DNA of 64,000 bases from Paradesertivirga mongoliensis (GCF_024436395.1 NZ_JAFMZO010000004.1:310001-374000), one strand, 5' to 3'; counted from the stretch's first letter, positions 36,101 through 45,391 are shown. Translations and numbers: made by a program. Notes: generated by a model not told the origin, from the sequence alone.

Positions 36101-36369
36101 TTAACCAGAACAGTATAGAGGTTTATCCAAATCCGGTAAAAGGCAGTATAGTAAATGTTCGCTTATCAGAAGAGCTTTCTTCAAATATGAATGAAGTAAG
36201 ATTCACCTTATGTGATATAAACGGAAGAAAGATAAATATAAGAAAAGATGTTACGGGAACGGGAACATATAGCATCTTGCTTCCGGGAGCATTAAGTGAC
36301 GGAGTGTATCAGCTGATAGTAGAAAAAAATGGTGCTATTGCCAGCAAACCCGTTTTAGTACAAAGGTAA
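33151..36369 (+). CDS. Secreted alginate-lyase-family enzyme with T9SS sorting domain
   Basis: 1072 residues. Sec signal (ending HAQAQ) is followed by an alginate_lyase-type helical catalytic domain (about 30-410) with NWSTAITKTMMGIGVF and QCYESGRDQEHTQMGIG, motifs shared with PL38-like lyases. Residues about 505-605 carry three Gly/Tyr-rich repeats (GSGYTSASVTFSGGGGSG; GSNYTSIPTMSVIGNG; GTGYTQAPTV). A long beta-helix-like stalk rich in N/T/G follows, then a C-terminal type IX sorting domain (VYPNPVKGS to the final KPVLVQR). It is predicted to beta-eliminate a uronate polysaccharide at the cell surface. Substrate uncertain. Confidence 0.85.
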   Translation: MRLKFTKQLKVPLLAFVFLLMGVLHAQAQLVHPGILFSAAGLARIKKDANTERQPWAATYAKLLAYNDINYVQEPVYAIVERNYGGETSAASRAMSSQSQRAYRCAILWVITGDTTYAHISKTILNSWSGTLQSITGDAAKLCAAWYGFGFVNAAEILRYTNSGWSTTHIQRAEGMFRNKFYPVIEFFQPGHAGNWSTAITKTMMGIGVFINDSAIYTRGRNFLMAKPGDDTDYDTYSGTLYNYISGTTGQCYESGRDQEHTQMGIGGLAEACEIGYNQNTDLYGLYSNRLLLGTEYTAEYNLGYSVPYTTNHYGSVISPLFRGEFLPFYELVYNHYVNRLGMSGTPVKFTTMVVEKIRQDNGGESGDAILLGYGSFLFNEYAGFKYVPAAGDYRTTGLSSSMGTPSQFEVFTNGNWVPATTALGLTTNLLVRDGQSALAAGNRNLKNLMVGEGDGAVLRAQVNAGAVSALTIVEPGSLSSIPPLSFVNGGQATGSTSAVATITRVKVTGADINNQGSGYTSASVTFSGGGGSGATAIPELSGGKITGITITNSGSNYTSIPTMSVIGNGTGAAVSAKVGITQVSISSGGTGYTQAPTVIAGTFLKVSNGIALSVANDVFFQRGSSVYTAPASTGILNISGNLIAEDTVNCISVAHDNTMSSLTVNFNNGSDNIGFMGGNVTFNALGVAAANIIKLKLGAVMNIAGAITLNSTGIIDATNGTISFVSASPSTSTLRTVAANTFKNATLNKMVVNSTAGVTLNPVLTIGTLDMQKGLLNIPETSELNVSRVSGGSSTSYINTKSSATSGNIAKVNVTGLAALAADFPLGNGGNYLPIRVTPKVTDPATVSSYTMSVLTGLTANGLPNGGVVADKSQFVNASYHVVRTAGTADYTIRVGFPASLKGSGFTPSSPFGISKYNGSSWGTVAGSGDYALNTATVTLNTNGLRYRVQIGGAQPLNSANVENLEIQAKAAEEPTTLNEVKFNQNSIEVYPNPVKGSIVNVRLSEELSSNMNEVRFTLCDINGRKINIRKDVTGTGTYSILLPGALSDGVYQLIVEKNGAIASKPVLVQR

Positions 36370-36397
36370 TTATAACGAATGATTTTTTTCAATAGGA

Positions 36398-36860
36398 AGG
36401 GGTGCGATTCGCTTAGTTGTCCGTCTATTAAGATTATAGACTACTAAATTATAGCCATTTATGAGCGGGGATGCTGTTCAGTTATGATGACACTTGGTCA
36501 GGAAAAAGAAATTTGCAATTCGAGACGGCAGCCATGGAAATCCGGGTCTGCCATCTTGAATGGCAAGACAGATATAAACTATGTTCAGGGGAGGTTTATG
36601 AGGATGTTTAATGGGCTGAAGGTATATAACTAGTGCAGTGGCAAACGCACTGTCTTCCCACGGTCAGATAGCTTATAGGAGTGCAATTATGTGGCTATTA
36701 CGGGAGACATTGCTTACGCAAATATCGCTAAAACAATTTTGAACTCCTGGTCGTACACTTGCAGAGTTTTAGTGGAAGCGTTGCCATGTTATGTAGTATG
36801 GTTTTCTTTGGTTAATGCTGCGGAAATACAAACTCATATAATGTAGAACACAATTTATAT
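36398..36860 (+). pseudogene. Decayed partial duplicate of the alginate-lyase-family gene
   Basis: Nucleotide similarity to the neighbouring lyase is plain over its leader and the first part of its mature region. Shared stretches include GGGGTGCGATT in the leader, GATATAAACTATGT, GCTTATAGG, TTGAACTCCTGGTC and GTTAATGCTGCGGAAAT. The segment coding the signal peptide is deleted, several one-base indels and stops break the frame, and about 2.7 kb of 3' sequence is missing. It lies between the intact lyase and the sigma factor. Confidence 0.88.
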
Positions 36861-36927
36861 TTTAAGGTACTAAAACCTGAAAACCAGTTTAACCAATTAT
36901 TTAAAACGTCGTTTATCCCAGTTTTTT

Positions 36928-37542
36928 ATGAGGCATTCAGCAATAGTACATCATATTAACGAAGAAGATTTGCTATTAGCGGTTTCACAAGGCAGTTATA
37001 CGATGTATTCTAAATTATATGATCTTTATCTGGATGAAGTTTACAGATACATCTTTCTGTTTACCAAATCGGAAGAGAAAACCGAGGACATTGTTCAGAA
37101 TACATTCCTGAAGATATGGGAGAAGAGATGCAATTTGGTGAAGGTGAGGTCTTTCAGGTCCTACGTCTATAAAGTTTCCAAAAACTTGTTGATAGATGAA
37201 CTCAGGAGAAATCAAACAGAAACTAAAATTTTATCTCTGCTAAAACTGGATTCTGAGGATAGTTTAGAACGTTCTGATAGTAAGGTGATTTATGGACAGT
37301 ACTACCAGATCATACAGGACGCTATTAATCTTCTTCCTGAAAAAAGAAAGCAGATTGTTATCATGAGGTTGATGGAAGATATGAGCCTGGATGAAATTGC
37401 TGCGACTTTATCTATTTCAAAATCGGTTGTAAAAAAGCAGTTTTATAGCGGTATCGATCTCATAAAACGGCATCTTAGGTTTAATGGGGAACTGCCGAAT
37501 GCCGTAAGTTTTATTACGCTTGTATTGCTTGGGAGTAATTAA
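36928..37542 (+). CDS. ECF RNA polymerase sigma factor (Bacteroidota FecI-like)
   Basis: 204 residues. Sigma region 2 (YSKLYDLYLDEVYRYIFLFTKSEEKTEDIVQNTFLKIWE) and region 4 (LLPEKRKQIVIMRLMEDMSLDEIAATLSISKSVVKKQF) are complete, matching the Bacteroidetes-expansion RNA polymerase sigma-70 family. It is followed by its FecR anti-sigma and SusC with an STN domain, the standard cell-surface-signalling trio that switches on a PUL when the polysaccharide fragment is bound. Confidence 0.93.
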   Translation: MRHSAIVHHINEEDLLLAVSQGSYTMYSKLYDLYLDEVYRYIFLFTKSEEKTEDIVQNTFLKIWEKRCNLVKVRSFRSYVYKVSKNLLIDELRRNQTETKILSLLKLDSEDSLERSDSKVIYGQYYQIIQDAINLLPEKRKQIVIMRLMEDMSLDEIAATLSISKSVVKKQFYSGIDLIKRHLRFNGELPNAVSFITLVLLGSN

Positions 37543-37620
37543 TTGCAATGACATTTTTAAAAGTTGAATTTTAAAGAAAAATAAAATTAGAGGGGGGCTT
37601 TTACGACGCATGTTCGTCTT

Positions 37621-38811
37621 ATGGTTATGAAAAACATGAATGTAAATGAATTTTTAAAAAAATATGCGGAAAATAAATACACCGAGCAGGAACATCAGGA
37701 ATTTATAGACTGGCTTAACAAACAATCTTTAAATAAGGCAAAAAAAATACTTAAAGAGTATTACGATATAAATAAAGAGACTCTTGAAGTAAGGGAAGAT
37801 CTAAAGCAGACGTTGACGGGAGAAAGACGGCATGAACTGTTGTCTAAGATAGAGCAGGCCATTATTAGTAACGACGGTAAGGTAAAGCATATCAGGCCTA
37901 ATAACATTGTTAGGAGAATAGCGGCAATAGCGGCTTTGTTGGTTGTAGCTCTATCCGTTATTTACAATTTTATGGATCCGGATAGTTTAAAAGATGAAAA
38001 AATAGCAAACAGGCAAGGTGGCATAACAAGTTTGACATTGCAAGATGGTTCTGTTTTGAATCTGGATAGTATTAGCGCAGGAGAGGAGATTACACAGGGA
38101 TCTGTAAAGATAAAAAGGTCAGAAGACGGACAGTTAATCTACAATATAGTAAATGAACCTGGCAGCAATGAGACAAAGAGCTATAATATCATCAACACAT
38201 CAACGGGCAGGCAGTCTTTTGTGACACTTTCTGACGGAACGAAAGTTTGGCTCAATGCTGCTTCATCTTTGAGATTTCCGATAAGTTTCACAGATGAAGA
38301 AAGGGAAGTGGAGTTAGATGGAGAGGCATACTTTGAGGTTAGCAAAGAAAAAAGAACTTTTAAAGTCATAACAGATGGACAGTATATCGAAGTATTAGGT
38401 ACCCATTTTAATGTAGACGCTTACAAAGTCAACCAGTATGTTAAAACAACTTTATTAGAGGGTTCTGTCAAGGTAAATTCTCCAAAATCAAGACAATCTA
38501 TAGTACTTAACCCAGGAGAGCAGGGGATAAGAGATGATAATGGCTTGTCGGTTAAACAAGTTGATGCCTGGGAAGTAATTGGTTGGAAAAGAGGATTGTT
38601 TATTTTTTCTAACGAGTCTATCCGTACAGTAATGGAGGAAATTTCGAGATGGTATAATGTAGAGGTTGTTTATGAGGGAACGGTTACTAAGGAAAGCTTT
38701 ATTATGAACATTTCCAGGTCGGAGGATATAAATGAAGTACTTAAAAAGCTGGAATTGACCGGCGTAGTACATTTCAAAACAGAAGGGAGGAGGGTAATTG
38801 TAATGCCGTAA
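37621..38811 (+). CDS. FecR-family anti-sigma factor
   Basis: 396 residues. A cytosolic N-terminal part (FLKKYAENKYTEQEHQEFIDWL) is followed by one membrane helix near 101-120 (IVRRIAAIAALLVVALSVIY). The periplasmic FecR domain (TSTGRQSFVTLSDGTKVWLNAASSLRFP, VELDGEAYFEVSKEKRTFKV) comes next, then a C-terminal DUF4974 domain (GLFIFSNESIRTVMEEISRWYNVEVVYEG). It would hold the upstream sigma factor and respond to SusC. A second Met at 37627 is an equally plausible start. Confidence 0.93.
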   Translation: MVMKNMNVNEFLKKYAENKYTEQEHQEFIDWLNKQSLNKAKKILKEYYDINKETLEVREDLKQTLTGERRHELLSKIEQAIISNDGKVKHIRPNNIVRRIAAIAALLVVALSVIYNFMDPDSLKDEKIANRQGGITSLTLQDGSVLNLDSISAGEEITQGSVKIKRSEDGQLIYNIVNEPGSNETKSYNIINTSTGRQSFVTLSDGTKVWLNAASSLRFPISFTDEEREVELDGEAYFEVSKEKRTFKVITDGQYIEVLGTHFNVDAYKVNQYVKTTLLEGSVKVNSPKSRQSIVLNPGEQGIRDDNGLSVKQVDAWEVIGWKRGLFIFSNESIRTVMEEISRWYNVEVVYEGTVTKESFIMNISRSEDINEVLKKLELTGVVHFKTEGRRVIVMP

Positions 38812-38930
38812 ACCTGAACCAACAAATTCAAAGAGTGGTTTAAAAACCAGAAGCGCTTCGGACACGCTTCTGGGAGTAGAATTAATAGCCACATACACTC
38901 AATTATATAAGCCAAATAATCCTAAATCAA

Positions 38931-41900
38931 ATGTATAAAAAAAAACATGTATTGGATAATAAGCATTCCTATGCCTTAATCCGAAAACTCGTGTTGGTTA
39001 TGAAGTTAACTTTTATTGTGATCATTACTTTGTGTATGCAAGTGTCCTTCGCTGCAAAAGCGCAAAAGATTTCTTTGTCAGAAAAAAACACATCCATAGC
39101 TGAAGTATTTAGAAAAATAAATAAAAAGTTCGGTTATGAATTTATTTATACCGGAGAAATGCTTAAAGAAGCTAAGCCCGTAAATATCTCAATAAAAAAT
39201 GCCAGTATAGAAGAGGTTTTGGACAAATGCTTTGAAGGACAGCCTTTAAGATATAAACTAACCAACAATACTGTTATAGTACAAAGAAAATCCGGTACAG
39301 CTCAGCAGCAGCAACAGCAGCTCAGAAAAAAGATTAAAATCTCTGGTAAGATTATGGACGAACAGAACCTGCCATTGCCAGGAGCATCCGTAAGAATAAA
39401 GGGAACAGGAACCGCGACTATGGCAGACAACGATGGCAGGTATACTATAGAAGCAGACAGCAATTCCCAATTAATATTCTCTTATTTAGGGTTTGAAGAC
39501 AAGGAAGTTTCAGTAGCAGGTAAGACGGTTATTGATGTAATGCTGAAAGAACAAACATCTTTACTACAAGATGTTGTTGTTGTCGGCTATGGTACTGTAA
39601 ACAAAAAAGATGCAACAGGTTCTATTGCTCAGGTAAATATTCGCGATATGGCTAAAGCCCCGGTGTCTTCTATAGAACAAGCACTGGCTGGGCGTGTGGC
39701 CGGTCTAAACGTCTCTGCCAGTCAGGGACAGCCGGGAGAAGAAGGAACAAATATACGTATCAGAGGAGTGGGGTCTATCACACAGGATGCGTCTCCTTTG
39801 TATGTTATTGATGGATTTGCAACAGAGAACTTTGATCTTTCAATGTTGAACCCTGACGATATAGAATCCATAAACGTGCTCAAAGATGCCTCCGGAACCG
39901 CGATCTACGGATCTAGAGGTGCAAACGGTGTTATCGTTGTGGAAACAAAAAAGGGGAAAGTGGGCAAACCCATTTTGACTTATTCAGGGTCCTACGGTTT
40001 CCAGGATGTGACTAAAAGAGTTGAGGTGTTGAGTCCTTATGAGTTTGTTAAATTGGAATATGAGCGTGATCCGTTGACTGCTACTACGCTGTATCTCCCA
40101 GACGGGGTAAGCTTTGATTCCTATAAAAATCTGGAAGGGATCAACTGGCAAGATCAGTTTTTCAGGCAAGGCGTAACCAATATTCACAATTTATCATTGC
40201 GGGGTGGAAATAAAGATACCAAGTACGCCATTTCGGGATCCCTGTTTGAAACCGGCTCTGTGGTAGTGAACACGGGTTTGAAGAAGCAGCAGGGACGTGT
40301 AACTTTAGATCAGAACGTCAGCAACAAATTGAGGGCTGGCGTTAGTGCAAATTATACACATACGCAGACGTATGGCCAAATTGCTTCTTCTATACAAGAT
40401 GGCTATGCGTCGAGTGCGCTTCTTTATTCAGTATGGGGATACAGACCAGTTAACCTTAGATATTTAACAGGCGACGTAAACGACGTAAACTTGGAAGAAG
40501 AACTTTTTGATGAAGATGTAACCAGCACTACAGATTATCGCTTCAACCCAGTGGAGTCTGCAAAGAATCTTTACAGAAATAAAGACAACAATAACCTGGT
40601 TGCTAATGGGTATTTTACTTATGATATCACTAAAAACCTGGTCTTCAAATCTACCGGCGCCATTAACCTTAATACCATTCAATTGGGTACGTTCTATAAT
40701 TCCGGTACGAGCCAAGGAAGCCCCATAAGCCCTAGAAACAACAATGGACAGTGGGGTTCAATGGACTTTAGCAGTCGCACCACCTGGTCTAACGACAATA
40801 CTCTTACCTATAGCAAGGTGAACAAAAACCATTCGCTTACAGTATTGGGTGGGGTTGGTTTCCAGCAGGAAAACAGAAAGGGAAATGAATATACAGCGAT
40901 TAAAGTACCCAATGAAACTCTAGGCATAGATGGACTGGGACAAGGTACTCCACTAGCGATAGGTTCTTCCGGTACATACAATACTTTGCAATCTTATTTC
41001 AGCAGAGTGAATTATGGATATCGATCTAAATACCTGTTCACAGCAACATTCAGGGCAGACGGGTCCTCTAAATTTCCGAATAGCAAATGGGGTTACTTTC
41101 CATCGGGGGCTTTAGCCTGGAAAATGAAGGAAGAATCCTTTTTTAAGGGAATTGAAGCCATTACAGAAGCCAAATTACGTGTAAGTTACGGCCTGACCGG
41201 CAACAACCGGGTAGGAGATTTTTCTGCGCTTTCACCAATCGCCGTAGAAAACTCTACTGGTTATTCTTTTGGGAATGAAGTGCCAACACCAGCTGCGATC
41301 CCTACGATTGGCAATCCCCAATTAAGATGGGAAACTACTGCGCAGCTCAATTTAGGATACGATTTATCTTTATTGAAGAATAGAATTGAGTTAGTGGTTG
41401 ATGTGTACCAAAAGAAAACAGACAATTTGTTGCTCTTAGCCAATATGTCGCCCAGTACAGGTTATGCCCGTGCCTACAAAAACGTAGGTAAATTAAAGAA
41501 TGAGGGATTGGAGTTTACCTTGAATACGGTGAATATCAATAAGCTTGATTTTGCCTGGCGGAGTAATTTCAATATCAGCTTTAACCGAAATACCATTTTA
41601 CAGTTGGCTGATGGAGAGGAACGTTTGTTAAATAGTATCTCACCCAGATGGCAGTCCGGATATGCTGACCCGGTATTGTATAGCGCCGCTATAGGTCATT
41701 CAATAGGTAATTTCGTTGGGTACATCTTTGATGGGATTTATCAGTATGAAGATTTTTATCAATTGCCAAATGGCGGTTATAGCCTCAAGAATTCTGTGCC
41801 GACAAACGGTATGGCCAGAGAGGTTATCAGACCAGGATATATCCGCTATAAAGATCTGAACAGCGACGGAATCATCACAGCGGCAGATCAAACTATTATC

Positions 41901-42404
41901 GGCAGGGGCTTACCTATCCATACTGGTGGCTTTTCTAACAATTTTACATATAAAAACTTAAGTCTGAATGTGTTCTTGCAATGGTCTTATGGCAATGATG
42001 TGTACAACGCAAACAAACTCATTTTTGAAGCAAAAGCATACAGCATGCTGAACCAATATGCGAGTTATGCGAATCGTTGGTCGCCTACAAATCCGAGTAC
42101 GACTATACCCGTTGTAGGAGGGGTTCCGGAGGGGTATTATTCGACCAGGGAATTGGAAGATGCTTCCTATTTAAGGTTGAAAACTGTGGAATTAGCTTAC
42201 AGCATACCAGCGAATTACTCGAAAAAATTAGGACTTAAAGAGATCATGTTGACAGCTTCCGCACAGAATCTGGTTACATGGACCAACTATTCAGGTATGG
42301 ATCCCGAAGTGTCCACGCGCAACTCCATCTTAACTCCAGGATTTGACTATTCCGCATTCCCCATTGCGAAAACAGTAGTTTTTGGACTAAAGGCTTCATT
42401 ATAA
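38931..42404 (+). CDS. SusC/RagA-type TonB-linked outer-membrane transporter with STN domain
   Basis: 1157 residues. A long signal region is followed by a secretin/TonB short N-terminal (STN) domain (ISLSEKNTSIAEVFRKINKK, NNTVIVQRK). A carboxypeptidase-like domain (ISGKIMDEQNLPLPGASVRIKG), a plug with the SusC motif VVVGYGTVNKKDATGSI and GSRGANGVIVVETKKG, and the barrel come next. The STN domain signals to FecR. A poly-Gln stretch (QQQQQQ) precedes the carboxypeptidase-like domain. It imports glycan fragments with the SusD lipoprotein encoded 13 bases downstream. Confidence 0.95.
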   Translation: MYKKKHVLDNKHSYALIRKLVLVMKLTFIVIITLCMQVSFAAKAQKISLSEKNTSIAEVFRKINKKFGYEFIYTGEMLKEAKPVNISIKNASIEEVLDKCFEGQPLRYKLTNNTVIVQRKSGTAQQQQQQLRKKIKISGKIMDEQNLPLPGASVRIKGTGTATMADNDGRYTIEADSNSQLIFSYLGFEDKEVSVAGKTVIDVMLKEQTSLLQDVVVVGYGTVNKKDATGSIAQVNIRDMAKAPVSSIEQALAGRVAGLNVSASQGQPGEEGTNIRIRGVGSITQDASPLYVIDGFATENFDLSMLNPDDIESINVLKDASGTAIYGSRGANGVIVVETKKGKVGKPILTYSGSYGFQDVTKRVEVLSPYEFVKLEYERDPLTATTLYLPDGVSFDSYKNLEGINWQDQFFRQGVTNIHNLSLRGGNKDTKYAISGSLFETGSVVVNTGLKKQQGRVTLDQNVSNKLRAGVSANYTHTQTYGQIASSIQDGYASSALLYSVWGYRPVNLRYLTGDVNDVNLEEELFDEDVTSTTDYRFNPVESAKNLYRNKDNNNLVANGYFTYDITKNLVFKSTGAINLNTIQLGTFYNSGTSQGSPISPRNNNGQWGSMDFSSRTTWSNDNTLTYSKVNKNHSLTVLGGVGFQQENRKGNEYTAIKVPNETLGIDGLGQGTPLAIGSSGTYNTLQSYFSRVNYGYRSKYLFTATFRADGSSKFPNSKWGYFPSGALAWKMKEESFFKGIEAITEAKLRVSYGLTGNNRVGDFSALSPIAVENSTGYSFGNEVPTPAAIPTIGNPQLRWETTAQLNLGYDLSLLKNRIELVVDVYQKKTDNLLLLANMSPSTGYARAYKNVGKLKNEGLEFTLNTVNINKLDFAWRSNFNISFNRNTILQLADGEERLLNSISPRWQSGYADPVLYSAAIGHSIGNFVGYIFDGIYQYEDFYQLPNGGYSLKNSVPTNGMAREVIRPGYIRYKDLNSDGIITAADQTIIGRGLPIHTGGFSNNFTYKNLSLNVFLQWSYGNDVYNANKLIFEAKAYSMLNQYASYANRWSPTNPSTTIPVVGGVPEGYYSTRELEDASYLRLKTVELAYSIPANYSKKLGLKEIMLTASAQNLVTWTNYSGMDPEVSTRNSILTPGFDYSAFPIAKTVVFGLKASL

Positions 42405-42417
42405 ACCAAAATATATT

Positions 42418-44412
42418 ATGGAAAAGAAATTATATATCTGTATTGTTGTAGCCCTGGTTTGTATGGTTACGTCTTGCTCTAAATTTTTAGATACCGTACC
42501 AAAGGATACGATCACCAATTTAAATTATTACGAGACAGAACAACAGCTCAATTCAGCATTGGCTGGAGTGTTTCAGACTTTAACCAAAATCTATGCGCAC
42601 AGCTTTCAGGGGGTGATGTCATTGGATGGAGATGAAGGTTTTTATAACCGTTCTGCACAGAATACTGGCATTACCGTCAACTTAGTTACCACTTCCGAAA
42701 ATAATGTTACTACCGTATGGACAGCACTTTATAGTGGAATAGAAAGAGCGAACCTATTGCTCGCCAACATCAATAAGCCTACAATGAGTGAAGCAAATCG
42801 GGCGGTCATTAAAGGAGAAGCTTTGTTTTTAAGATCTTACTTTTACTTTTTACTGGTCAGTTACTGGGGAGATGTGCCTTTGCTGCTGGAACCTACCTCT
42901 TCTGTTGCACAAACCAATAATCCCAGAACACCTTCAAAAGAAGTATACGAGCAGATCATCAAAGATATGACCGAAGCGGAAAGTTTGGTCCCTGACGTAA
43001 GGCAGGTCACCAACGCAGGTCACATCAATAAATCTGCAGTACGTGGTTTATTAGCCAGAGTATGTCTATATATGGCAGGAGACCCTGTAAAGGATGTATC
43101 TAAATACGAAATGGCGAAAATTTGGGCGAAAAAGGTGATTGATGACGGATTTCATAGCCTTAACCCTGATTACAGGCAAGTATTCATCAATATGAGCCAG
43201 GATAAATATGATCTAAAAGAAAGTATTTGGGAGGTTGAGTTCTACGGTTATAGCACAGATGGTTTTAATGCTACCGGAAAAGTCGGCATTCATTATGGCA
43301 TTTCACACGGTGGTCAAGATCCAAATCATGGTTACAGCTTTGGATATGTAGCGATCACACCAAAGTTGTATTTTTCCTATTCAAAAGGTGATCTGAGAAG
43401 GGACTGGACCATCTCTACATACACTTTGTCGTCGACAAATCCCGCCACTAAAACGTATCTGCCAATCTATCCTACAGCTATGCAGGCAAGTCAACGCCAC
43501 GTAGCCAAATGGAAAAGGGAGTACGAAACCGTTTATCCAAAGGAGCAAGGAGGTAATTCGGTCAATTATCCGCTGCTGCGATACGCAGATGTATTGCTGA
43601 TGTATGCAGAAGCAGTAGCAAGCCAAAATGGAACAGTACCAGATCAAGATGTACTGGACCAGACTGTGAATCAAGTGAGAAGAAGAGCTTTTGGAAACCT
43701 GTTGCCAAATAGAGAACTGATTGATACCATTACCATTTCGACTGCAGGTTCAGGTTATACGTCAGCGCCCGCGGTTACAATTTCTGGTGGTGGCGGTGCA
43801 GGTGGCGCTGCTGTAGCAACAGTTGCAACGAGCGGAACCAGAGCGCTAACCGCGATTTATTTGGAGAATAGGGGTGGTAATTATAATTCAACACCAACCA
43901 TTACTATTGGTGAATCCTGGATGCCTAACGTCTCTTATACTGCAGGTAAACAAGTTTATAATGCTAATAAACTGTATACAGTAACCACCGCAGGGACAAC
44001 AACCTCCACGCCCCCAACACAAACCTCTGGAGCATCTGCAGCAGCGACTACCGGTGCTGTGTTCACCTATGCAGGGGTACAGGCAAAGGCCACCATAACC
44101 CTGACCAATTTATCCGATTTTAAGGGCGACGTAAAAACCATCGGCTTTGCAGACTATGCCAAATTTATGGAGTTCCTGAAAGCGGAGCGTTCAAGAGAAT
44201 TGGCATTTGAGGCCATGAGAAAGAGAGATTTGGTGCGCTGGGGTGATTACTACCGTGTAATGAAACAGATCGCTCTGGATTTTGCCCCTCTGGGATCAAG
44301 GGCCTTCGGTGGAAAAGCAGGAGTAAACACCACAGAGAGAGATGTTTTATGGCCTATCCCGGATGCTGAAACTACAGTCAATAAGGCAATCGGCCAGAAT
44401 TTCGGCTGGTAA
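42418..44412 (+). CDS. SusD/RagB-type surface glycan-binding lipoprotein with inserted module
   Basis: 664 residues. Lipobox-like MVTSCSKFLD is followed by the tetratricopeptide-type SusD scaffold (ETEQQLNSALAGVFQTL, RSYFYFLLVSYWGDVPL, YPLLRYADVLLMYAEA) and the C-terminal SusD motif FLKAERSRELAFEAMRKRDLVRWG. Between about residues 436 and 565 an extra segment interrupts the normal fold. It has two Gly/Tyr-rich repeats (GSGYTSAPAVTISGGGGAGG; GGNYNSTPTITIG) and a Trp/Tyr module (WMPNVSYTAGKQVYNANKLY) that resembles carbohydrate-binding or phage-tail domains. The repeats match those in the lyase at 33151. Confidence 0.93.
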   Translation: MEKKLYICIVVALVCMVTSCSKFLDTVPKDTITNLNYYETEQQLNSALAGVFQTLTKIYAHSFQGVMSLDGDEGFYNRSAQNTGITVNLVTTSENNVTTVWTALYSGIERANLLLANINKPTMSEANRAVIKGEALFLRSYFYFLLVSYWGDVPLLLEPTSSVAQTNNPRTPSKEVYEQIIKDMTEAESLVPDVRQVTNAGHINKSAVRGLLARVCLYMAGDPVKDVSKYEMAKIWAKKVIDDGFHSLNPDYRQVFINMSQDKYDLKESIWEVEFYGYSTDGFNATGKVGIHYGISHGGQDPNHGYSFGYVAITPKLYFSYSKGDLRRDWTISTYTLSSTNPATKTYLPIYPTAMQASQRHVAKWKREYETVYPKEQGGNSVNYPLLRYADVLLMYAEAVASQNGTVPDQDVLDQTVNQVRRRAFGNLLPNRELIDTITISTAGSGYTSAPAVTISGGGGAGGAAVATVATSGTRALTAIYLENRGGNYNSTPTITIGESWMPNVSYTAGKQVYNANKLYTVTTAGTTTSTPPTQTSGASAAATTGAVFTYAGVQAKATITLTNLSDFKGDVKTIGFADYAKFMEFLKAERSRELAFEAMRKRDLVRWGDYYRVMKQIALDFAPLGSRAFGGKAGVNTTERDVLWPIPDAETTVNKAIGQNFGW

Positions 44413-44445
44413 TTGTTATTCCTTTTACTATTTATTGATAATCTA

Positions 44446-45363
44446 ATGAACACATATATCAAATATTATTTAATGCTGATATCGGTTGTTTTATTTTCTT
44501 GCGAGAAAAATCAGCTTGATGATCCAGCGTTTGAGGTTACGGCTGAAACAACCACTATTAAGGCTGGTAATCCTGTCACTTTCAAATTTGAAGGGAACCC
44601 ACAAATGTTGTCCTTTTATTCGGGAGAATTCCTGAAGGACTATAACTATGCGACAAGTCCCAGAGAATTAGAAAATTGTTATTTGTCTTTCTCAAGCGCT
44701 ACGGTAGCCTCTATAAAACAGGCCAATCAATTGGCTGTGCTGGTGTCTTCTGATTTTGATGGTAAATATGCGATTGCCAACATCAAGGCTGCTACCTGGG
44801 TGGACATCACCAACCGGTTTGAACTTGCAACGAATGCCACAGTAAAGCCCTCTACGGAAGTTGATATCATGGATCTTGCCGTTGCAGGAAAACCATTATA
44901 TCTGGCCTTTAGATATATTACCAAGCCTCAGACGGAATTTTTAGCCGCCAATGATTGGAATATCACTGCTGTATTGGTGAAAAGTAAATTTGACGATGGA
45001 GAGGTCACGCTAATGGACTATGGTTCAGGCAGTAATTTTTCTGTATTTTCTTACGGAAACAAACAAGAAGGCAGATCACTTGTAAACGCGACCACGATTC
45101 AGTTCAAAGGAAATGCAACTGCGGAACTTAAGGAAGAATATACAGAAGACTGGGGGATTAGCAGGGCTATCTATATCAACCCTAACGACCTGAGTAATGA
45201 TAAAGCAACAGCGCTTAAATTGTTTAGAGAACCAAAAAAGGAAAGTTACACCTATACCTATAATGAAGCCGGCACCTATACCGCCACTTTCATAGGTGAA
45301 ACAAATAATGTCTATGGAAATAAAAAGGCGGTAAGGCAACTTAACATTACGGTAACCAACTGA
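44446..45363 (+). CDS. DUF5017 surface lipoprotein (PUL accessory)
   Basis: 305 residues from the ATG at 44446; the frame is open to a TTG at 44413, but the lipoprotein signal (YYLMLISVVLFSCEKN) begins at this Met. The mature part opens with a PKD-like strand (FEVTAETTTIKAGNPVTFKFEGNPQMLSFYSGE), a common start for DUF5017 proteins, and ends in YTYNEAGTYTATFIGETNN, a second PKD-like motif. Probably an outer-surface glycan-binding protein working with SusD. Confidence 0.82.
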   Translation: MNTYIKYYLMLISVVLFSCEKNQLDDPAFEVTAETTTIKAGNPVTFKFEGNPQMLSFYSGEFLKDYNYATSPRELENCYLSFSSATVASIKQANQLAVLVSSDFDGKYAIANIKAATWVDITNRFELATNATVKPSTEVDIMDLAVAGKPLYLAFRYITKPQTEFLAANDWNITAVLVKSKFDDGEVTLMDYGSGSNFSVFSYGNKQEGRSLVNATTIQFKGNATAELKEEYTEDWGISRAIYINPNDLSNDKATALKLFREPKKESYTYTYNEAGTYTATFIGETNNVYGNKKAVRQLNITVTN

Positions 45364-45391
45364 TTTATAAAAGCCAAATAGCTTAGATAGT

